Shown here piece by piece: positions 6,504 to 11,053 of a DNA stretch of 11,053 nucleotides. The notes beneath the pieces were generated by a model. It saw nothing but the letters and a program-made list of their open reading frames with translations, was not told where the DNA came from and ran no database searches. The stretch lies in the NCBI GenBank assembly GCA_036403035.1, contig DASWRT010000129.1, positions 1-11,053 on the forward strand. The letters are read 5' to 3'. The position numbers were made by a program, and so were the translations under genes. The stretch is from DASWRT01 sp036403035. Lineage in GTDB: Bacteria > Pseudomonadota > Alphaproteobacteria > ATCC43930 > CGMCC-115725. How positions within the stretch are numbered: position 1 is the stretch's first letter; each line of letters starts with the position of its first letter.

Positions 6504-7196
6504 GTGCGCGCGCGGGTTCGCCCGATCATGGTTCTCGCTGCCGTTGCGCTGATGGCGGCGGGCTGCAGCTCGGATCCGCCCCGTCGGCGGTACGGCCCGC
6601 CGCCCATCGTCTTCAGCCCGAACGGCGAACCGCTCAGCGGCGGGCCGCTCGGGAAGGTCGCGTGCCGGGATGCGATCGGACGCTGGTTCGATCGAACCGA
6701 CGCGAACGGCGACGGCACTCTCACGTTCGAGGAATTCGAGGCGGATGCCCGCCGCCAGTTCGCCGCCATGGACGAGGATTCCGACGGCTATGTGACGCCG
6801 CCCGAACTCGCGGATATGCGGGCGCCGTACAGGCCGACGGATACCACGTCTCCCGTCCTCGCCGTCGCCCCTCCATCGTCGCAAGCAGCACAGTCGGAGC
6901 GTCAGAGCGGCGGGAAGCGTGGAGAGCGCGGAGGCGGCGGCGGCCGCGGGGAACGCGGCAGTTCGCCCGGATCGAGGTCCGCCGCCGGGCGAGTCGATGA
7001 CGGCTCGATCGACCAAGCCGACCCGGTCATGTCGGCCGATGCGAACGTGGATTTTCGCGTCAGCCTCACCGAGTTCGTTGCCCAGGCCCGCCGCGTGTCC
7101 GCGCGCCTCGGCGCCGGCGCGGGCGGCCGCCTGACAAGGGTGGGGGCCGTCGAGGGGATCTGCCGCGATGATCGCCACGGGGACCGGGAGGAGTAG
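6504..7196 (+). CDS. EF-hand calcium-binding lipoprotein with a degenerate fourth EF-hand
   Basis: 230 residues from GTG 6504, which gives a basic n-region (MRARVRP), a hydrophobic core and a lipobox ending AAGC at C21. AGGG lies 9 bases upstream. The ATG at 6528 is an alternative but would leave no positive charge before the hydrophobic stretch. The mature protein is probably lipid-anchored and periplasmic or outer-membrane. EF-hand loops: 66-77 (DANGDGTLTFEE), 90-101 (DEDSDGYVTPPE) and 179-190 (DANVDFRVSLTE). A fourth at 203-214 keeps the spacing (24 residues, as between loops 1 and 2) and the GRLTR core, but has Gly at ligand positions 1, 3, 5 and 12. A Gly/Arg-rich linker (about 136-158) joins the two pairs. 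The layout matches EF-hand proteins I recall from alphaproteobacteria, in which the second pair follows an EPV-like segment (here DPVMSADAN). Likely role: calcium binding or sensing at the envelope; no partner is known. Confidence 0.8.
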   Translation: MRARVRPIMVLAAVALMAAGCSSDPPRRRYGPPPIVFSPNGEPLSGGPLGKVACRDAIGRWFDRTDANGDGTLTFEEFEADARRQFAAMDEDSDGYVTPPELADMRAPYRPTDTTSPVLAVAPPSSQAAQSERQSGGKRGERGGGGGRGERGSSPGSRSAAGRVDDGSIDQADPVMSADANVDFRVSLTEFVAQARRVSARLGAGAGGRLTRVGAVEGICRDDRHGDREE

Positions 7197-7210
7197 CGAT
7201 CGACCATAAC

Positions 7211-7265
7211 GATGCCCGTCGCCGCGCTCATTTTGCCGGGCATCCGGCAGAATTTGCCGGGCATC
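7211..7265 (+). repeat. Tandem 13-bp repeats with inverted partners, possible operator or leader structure
   Basis: TTTGCCGGGCATC occurs at 7232-7244 and again at 7253-7265, exactly 21 bases apart (two helical turns). CCGGCA at 7244-7249 is the complement of TGCCGG both upstream (7234-7239, 4-base loop) and downstream (7255-7260, 5-base loop), so two competing hairpins are possible. GATGCCC at 7211-7217 is the inverse of the GGGCATC in both repeats. The block lies in the 193-base gap between the lipoprotein gene and the small gene at 7390. It may be a regulator-binding site, an RNA switch, or a terminator remnant of the upstream gene. Confidence 0.4.
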
Positions 7266-7374
7266 GCGGCCGCGTCGCAGCCCGTCAGCCGCGGAAATCC
7301 TGGATTTCGGGAGAGGCACGGCGCGTGCACCGGAACGGCCCGCGACGCTGCCGGCTCTCCGGCCGCGCGCGATG

Positions 7375-7382
7375 GGAAAGGA
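7375..7382 (+). promoter_or_regulatory. Ribosome binding site of the small His-rich protein gene
   Basis: GGGAAAGG (7375-7382, with A at 7382) precedes the ATG at 7390 by about 7-8 bases. It favours 7390 over the in-frame ATG at 7372, which sits just before this purine run and has no site of its own. Confidence 0.65.
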
Positions 7383-7389
7383 CCATCCG

Positions 7390-7650
7390 ATGAACGTATC
7401 GAGTAGTACCTTGGCGGCGACTTACAAGCCTGCCACGTCCGTGCAGCAGCAGACCGGAACGGCGGCGGCACATCGTAGCGGCCACCATCACCATCAAAGC
7501 AAGAGTGTGAGCACGGGCGTAACGTTCGGCTCGCAAGCAGCGTCGGCGACCGGCGGCGGCACCTCGAATTCGGCCGCAAACACCGCCTCGTCGGCGAGCG
7601 GTGCGACGAGCGGCAACAACAAATCGTCGATCGTCGATCTGATTGCCTGA
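7390..7650 (+). CDS. Small Ser/Ala/Gly-rich protein with a histidine cluster, function unknown
   Basis: 86 residues, MNVSSSTLAA to SSIVDLIA. The composition is low complexity: Ser, Ala, Gly, Thr and Asn dominate, with a SGHHHHQSKS cluster near residues 33-42 and a glycine run (GGG) in the second half. It has no cleavable signal peptide, no transmembrane helix and no domain I recognise; most of it should be disordered. Only the C-terminal SSIVDLIA looks like a short hydrophobic, possibly helical, tail. A clear ribosome binding site, a natural stop and a hairpin terminator directly after it support it as a real gene. The His cluster could bind metal ions, and the tail could be a secretion or interaction motif, but both are guesses. 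It follows the EF-hand lipoprotein on the same strand but with a 193-base repeat-bearing gap, so it may have its own promoter. I do not recognise a family. Confidence 0.6.
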   Translation: MNVSSSTLAATYKPATSVQQQTGTAAAHRSGHHHHQSKSVSTGVTFGSQAASATGGGTSNSAANTASSASGATSGNNKSSIVDLIA

Positions 7651-7659
7651 TCCGGCTTG

Positions 7660-7693
7660 CCCGGCGGCAGCGGACCTATCGTCCGCCGCCGGG
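7660..7693. terminator. Hairpin terminator between convergent genes, possibly bidirectional
   Basis: CCCGGCGGC (7660-7668) pairs with GCCGCCGGG (7685-7693), and GGAC (7672-7675) with GTCC (7681-7684), giving 13 pairs with a 3-base AGC bulge and a CTATC loop. It lies 10 bases after the small gene's stop and 8 bases before the amidotransferase stop, so it can serve both converging transcripts. There is no U-run on either side. Confidence 0.6.
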
Positions 7694-7700
7694 CGGCGGA

Positions 7701-9647
7701 TCACGCCGCGGTCGCGGACACCCGCTCGCCGGACGAGGCGGTCGTAACCGCTCCTTCGTGCACGTCGCGCAGGAAGCCGTCGAACATCAGCAGCGACCAG
7801 AGGAACCGGCTGTTGTCGCGGACGCCGGACTGGTGCTGCGCGAGCGACGTCTCGACGAAGCCGCGGTCGAACCACCCTGTTTCCCACAGCCGCCCCGACG
7901 CAAGCGCCGCGTCGAACCGCGGCCGGAGCGGACCCCGGAACCAGGCCGCGAGCGGCACCGAGAAACCCTGCTTGGGACGATACAGGATGTCCTCCGGCAA
8001 CCGGCCCTCGAACGCCTTCTTCAGGACCGCCTTGCCGATCCCGTCGCACAGCTTCTCCGACGCCGGCAGCGAGAGCGCCCACTCGATGACCTTGTGATCG
8101 AGCAGCGGCGCGCGGGTCTCCAGCGAGGCGGCCATGCTCGCGCGGTCGACCTTGGTCAGGATGTCGCCGGCAAGCCATGTCTTCATGTCGACGTACTGTA
8201 TGCGCGCCAGCGGGTCGTCGGTGGGCGCGGCGGCGAACGGCGCGGCCAGCACCTCGCGCGCATGGTAGCCCTGAAGCAGCCCGCGGAACGCCGATGTGAA
8301 GAGGCGGCTGCGCACCGCGTCGTTCAGCACGGAGACGTTGAGGAAGAAGCCGTCGACCGTGTCGGCGGCAAGCTCCAGGAACGTCGCCTTCGCCCGCAGC
8401 TTGCGCGGCATCCAGTCGAGCTGCGGGTACAGCCGGCCCAGCGTGCCGAAGAGCGGCCGGCGCACGCCGGCCGGCACGAGGCGGCGCACCGTCTCCTCGG
8501 TCTGGTGCCATCGGTAGCGGCGATATCCCGCGAACGCCTCGTCGCCGCCGTCGCCGGACAGCGCCACCGTCACGTTCTCCCGCGCCAGCGCCGAGACGCG
8601 CAGCGTCGGGATCGCAGAGGAGTCGGCGAACGGCTCGTCATAGATGCCGGGTAGCCGGTCGACGAGGTCGAAATCGTCGGCGTCGACGATGCGGGAATGG
8701 TGCCGCGTCTTATACTGCTCGGCGACGCGGCGGGCGTACTCGCTCTCGTCGTGCGACGCCTGCCGGAAGCCGATCGAGAAGGAATTGACCGGCTCGGACA
8801 GCAGGTCCGCCATCAGCGCGACCACCGCGCTCGAATCGACGCCGCCCGAAAGGAACGCGCCGAGCGGCACCTCCGACATCAGCCGCATGTCGACCGCGTC
8901 GCGCAGCAGCGTCCGCAGCGCTTCCGCGGCTTCGGCGCCTGACGGCATCGCCGACGCCGCCTCGATCCGCGGCTCCCAGTAGCAGCGCGGCTCGCCGACC
9001 TGGCCGCCGCGCCGCACCGTGAGCGAGTGCGCCGGCGGCAGCTTGCGGACTGTCCCGTAGATGCACTTGGTCTCGGGAACGTAGCCGAGCGCGAAATAAT
9101 CCTCGACGGCGGTGGGGTCGATCCGCCGCTCCAGGTTCGGGTGGCAGAGCAGGGCCTTCAGCTCCGAGCCGAAGATCAGCATCCCGTCCGGCAGGACTGC
9201 GTAATGGACCGGCTTCTTGCCGAGCCTGTCGCGGCCGAGGAACAGCGTCTCCTTCCGCTCGTCCCAAACCGCGAAGGCGAACATGCCGCGGAACCGCTCG
9301 ATGCACGCCTCGCCCCATTCCTCCCAGGCGTGTACGATCACCTCGGTATCGGAATGCGTGCGGAAGCGATGTCCGCATGCGGTCAGCTCGGCGACCAGTT
9401 CCCGGTAATTGTAGATCTCGCCGTTGTAGGTGACGAAGACCGTCCCGTCCTCATTGAAGAGCGGCTGCTGGCCGCCCGCGACGTCGATGATGGCGAGGCG
9501 GAGATGGCCGAAGCCGGCGCCGGGAATCGTGTGGTAGCCGGTACCGTCGGGGCCGCGGTGCGCCATCCGGTCGGTCATGCGGACCAGGAGATCGCGGTCG
9601 ACGGCGCGGCGTCCCCGCGTATCGACGATGCCGGTGATTCCGCACAT
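7701..9647 (-). CDS. XrtA/exosortase-system glutamine amidotransferase (asparagine synthetase-like)
   Basis: 648 residues. The class II glutaminase domain is N-terminal: nucleophile C2 (MCGITGI), MAHRGPDG at 28-35 and YNGEIYNY at 74-81. The ATP-pyrophosphatase synthetase domain follows, with the PPi loop SGGVDSS (267-273) and LSGDGGDEAFAGYRRY (363-378). It takes ammonia from glutamine and forms an amide on an AMP-activated carboxylate. Length and the YDEPFADSSAIPT segment fit the exosortase A-associated amidotransferase group better than true asparagine synthetase B, and the adjacent exosortase gene settles the context. The proposed role is amidation during exopolysaccharide or surface-glycan synthesis in the cytoplasm. 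It lies 58 bases downstream of the exosortase-EpsI gene on the same strand, likely one operon. The extreme C-terminus (after about 635) is low complexity. All expected catalytic residues are present. Confidence 0.95.
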   Translation of the reverse strand: MCGITGIVDTRGRRAVDRDLLVRMTDRMAHRGPDGTGYHTIPGAGFGHLRLAIIDVAGGQQPLFNEDGTVFVTYNGEIYNYRELVAELTACGHRFRTHSDTEVIVHAWEEWGEACIERFRGMFAFAVWDERKETLFLGRDRLGKKPVHYAVLPDGMLIFGSELKALLCHPNLERRIDPTAVEDYFALGYVPETKCIYGTVRKLPPAHSLTVRRGGQVGEPRCYWEPRIEAASAMPSGAEAAEALRTLLRDAVDMRLMSEVPLGAFLSGGVDSSAVVALMADLLSEPVNSFSIGFRQASHDESEYARRVAEQYKTRHHSRIVDADDFDLVDRLPGIYDEPFADSSAIPTLRVSALARENVTVALSGDGGDEAFAGYRRYRWHQTEETVRRLVPAGVRRPLFGTLGRLYPQLDWMPRKLRAKATFLELAADTVDGFFLNVSVLNDAVRSRLFTSAFRGLLQGYHAREVLAAPFAAAPTDDPLARIQYVDMKTWLAGDILTKVDRASMAASLETRAPLLDHKVIEWALSLPASEKLCDGIGKAVLKKAFEGRLPEDILYRPKQGFSVPLAAWFRGPLRPRFDAALASGRLWETGWFDRGFVETSLAQHQSGVRDNSRFLWSLLMFDGFLRDVHEGAVTTASSGERVSATAA

Positions 9648-9657
9648 GGGGATCGGG

Positions 9658-9662
9658 CCTCC
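9658..9662 (-). promoter_or_regulatory. Ribosome binding site of the amidotransferase gene
   Basis: On the minus strand GGAGG lies 10 bases before the ATG at 9647. This supports a start that exposes Cys2 as the N-terminal nucleophile once Met is removed, as this enzyme class requires. Confidence 0.7.
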
Positions 9663-9705
9663 GGGTAAGCGGCGTGTTGCGTTAGGCGGGCGGTGCGCGG
9701 GCGGG

Positions 9706-11053
9706 TCAGCGACGCACGGCTTGCGCCAGCGTCGGCTTCAGCGGTCCGAGGTGGCGCAGCATGTCGCGGATCGTATCGACAGCCCTCTGCGGGTCCTCGT
9801 CGCTCTCCGCCGACAGCGCGACGAAGGCGGCTTCGGGCCGGCGGTCGACGAGCTGCGCCTTGACTTGCAGGAGCTTCACCGTAGCGGGGCTGGCGTTGAA
9901 TGCGCCGTCCACCCAGTACCACGACAGCACGACCCGCCGGCTGCTGCCGGGCCCGACGATCTCGACCGCCGCCGCCGGGAGCGTCTCGCCCGCGACCTCG
10001 ACGGTGGTGCCCCAGCGCCGGACGATCTCCCAGGTCTCGCCGTCGGCGAGCCGGTTCTCGTGGGCGATCATCTTCTTCTCGGCGGTCTGGTCGAGGTAGT
10101 AGGCGACGAAGAGGTCTATCGTGCGGCCCGCTCCGTCGCCGTAGCGGTTCAGCACGGTCGCGTCGGCCTTGGCGAAGGTCGGCCGCCACGCCGATGCGGG
10201 GACGCCGTCGGCAAGAATCGTCCAGGGCGTCCCGATCGGCGGCAGCGCGAGGGCCGGGGCGCCTGCCGGCGAATTTCTCTCCAGCCACGCGGCATAAGCA
10301 GGCGCGGCGCCGACGATCGCGACCAGCGCGGTCGCGGCGAGCGCGATGCGCAGCGGCGGCGGCTCGGAAAGCGAGGCCGTCCGGCGCGGCGGAGCGGCGT
10401 CGGCCGGCGTCCGGCGGTCCGGTCCGGCGTCGCGGAAGGAGAGCCCGATGCCGATCAGCATCGCCATCACCAGACTGAAGAAGATCCAGCCGTAGATCAG
10501 ATGATCGGCGCCCGCGGCGACCTTGTTGTCGGTGAGGTGCGCGAGGATCACGATGCCATAGGCGCGGAACCCGTTGGCGATCACCGGAGTCGCGAGGCAG
10601 ACCGCGACGAAGATCGCGCGGCGCAGATAGGAGCGGTAGACGAGGTCGGCGAAGAGGCAGCCGAACGCCACGTTCGCGATCAGGAAGCGCAGCCCGGCGC
10701 AGGCTTCGGCGACGTGGAAATTGCCGTTCGGGATCTGCAGGAAGACGCCGTCCATGTAGACCGGGATGCCGGTCAGCTGGAGCCCGACCACGACGAAATG
10801 CGCCGTGAACTCCTGCAAGGACGGCACGAGGAACTCGCCGGTCGGCACCAGGAAGAACAGGAAGAGCAGGGGAAAGAGGATCGCGCGGTAGACGCCGATG
10901 CCGAGGATCGTCAGCAGCGCGACTTGCAGCATGCCGACGATCAGCAGCTGCTCCGCCTCCAGGATGCCGGCGATATGCGCGACGAGCCATGCCGCGCCGA
11001 GCGGCGGCAGCGCTGCCAGCGCCCAGGGGAAGGGGCGCGGGGAGAGCGCCATA
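9706..11053 (-). CDS. xrtA: Exosortase A fused to an EpsI-family domain, N-terminus beyond window
   Basis: 448 residues are visible from the Met at 11052, but exosortase A proteins normally have roughly 60-80 more residues in front, including a YNHG-type motif missing here, so the true start lies outside the window. The exosortase domain has several membrane helices. The proposed catalytic triad is Cys in AEACAGLRFL (C118, codon at 10699-10701), Arg in ANGFRAYGIV (R163) and His in GADHLIYGW (H184), numbered from the 11052 Met. A Pro/Arg-rich linker (about 208-240) and one further membrane helix (about 243-263) lead into a C-terminal EpsI (DUF3485-like) domain with VAYYLDQTAEKKMIAHENRL. Exosortases are predicted membrane transpeptidases that recognise a C-terminal PEP-CTERM-type sorting signal. 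EpsI is an exopolysaccharide-locus protein, often encoded separately and sometimes, as here, fused. The amidotransferase gene follows directly. Confidence 0.93.
   Translation of the reverse strand, partial: MALSPRPFPWALAALPPLGAAWLVAHIAGILEAEQLLIVGMLQVALLTILGIGVYRAILFPLLFLFFLVPTGEFLVPSLQEFTAHFVVVGLQLTGIPVYMDGVFLQIPNGNFHVAEACAGLRFLIANVAFGCLFADLVYRSYLRRAIFVAVCLATPVIANGFRAYGIVILAHLTDNKVAAGADHLIYGWIFFSLVMAMLIGIGLSFRDAGPDRRTPADAAPPRRTASLSEPPPLRIALAATALVAIVGAAPAYAAWLERNSPAGAPALALPPIGTPWTILADGVPASAWRPTFAKADATVLNRYGDGAGRTIDLFVAYYLDQTAEKKMIAHENRLADGETWEIVRRWGTTVEVAGETLPAAAVEIVGPGSSRRVVLSWYWVDGAFNASPATVKLLQVKAQLVDRRPEAAFVALSAESDEDPQRAVDTIRDMLRHLGPLKPTLAQAVRR

Noticed and set aside
7232..7265. CRISPR-like array
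   Set aside because: There are only two 13-bp copies with an 8-bp gap, far too short and few for a CRISPR array.
6060..7319. 419-codon antisense frame over the EF-hand lipoprotein
   Set aside because: It spans two genes and the intergenic gap, with Arg/Ala-rich composition; the plus strand shows clear EF-hand loops.
7285..8511. 408-codon minus-strand frame over the amidotransferase 3' end
   Set aside because: It is a shifted-frame shadow of the amidotransferase, Arg/Ala-rich, and runs through the terminator and the small gene.
7701..9647. Housekeeping asparagine synthetase B
   Set aside because: Chemistry and motifs are shared, but the length, the YDEPFADSSAIPT segment and the adjacent exosortase gene favour the XrtA-associated amidotransferase.
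9575..10990. 471-codon minus-strand frame over the exosortase gene
   Set aside because: It is out of frame with the exosortase, Arg-rich and shows no membrane helices; a shadow of high GC.

Overview
The window looks like part of a GC-rich proteobacterial chromosome, most likely an alphaproteobacterium of the Rhodospirillales type. The reasons are third codon positions dominated by G and C, long spurious antisense frames, and the mix of an RTX type I secretion substrate, an alphaproteobacterial style EF-hand lipoprotein and an exosortase A locus. The taxon is inferred from style and not proven. No tRNA, rRNA, CRISPR array, insertion sequence or phage gene was seen.

Layout, left to right. (1) Bases 1-2004 hold the 3' part of a large secreted RTX calcium-binding protein, closed by a perfect 16-bp hairpin terminator. 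(2) A 234-base non-coding stretch with three consecutive possible hairpins leads to a small SAM-dependent methyltransferase (2292-2951, +). (3) A two-gene minus-strand unit follows: a GNAT/CelD-like acyltransferase (4027-5169) upstream of an APH-fold phosphotransferase (2932-3984). The kinase gene overlaps the methyltransferase tail to tail by 20 bases. (4) A second, related GNAT-fold acyltransferase (5272-6375, +) is divergent from the first across a 102-base gap. (5) An EF-hand lipoprotein (6504-7196, +) and a small Ser/Ala/Gly/His-rich protein (7390-7650, +) follow. A hairpin terminator that can serve both strands separates them from (6), a minus-strand exosortase unit: an exosortase A with a fused EpsI domain (9706 to past the right end) followed by the XrtA-type glutamine amidotransferase (7701-9647).

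How the parts fit. Exosortase A, EpsI and the asparagine-synthetase-like amidotransferase are established markers of the exosortase/exopolysaccharide loci of Gram-negative bacteria. CelD-like acyltransferases, a small methyltransferase and an APH-like kinase are typical surface-glycan tailoring genes, so 2292-11053 is best read as the edge of an exopolysaccharide/envelope locus. No PEP-CTERM substrate protein is encoded in the window. The exported calcium-binding proteins (RTX and EF-hand) may belong to the same surface programme, but that is inference from proximity.

The observations most worth a second look are an EF-hand protein whose fourth loop has glycine at all four ligand positions examined, the tandem and inverted repeats in front of the small His-rich gene, the divergent acyltransferase pair with a kinase, and the uncharacterised domain carried by the RTX protein.
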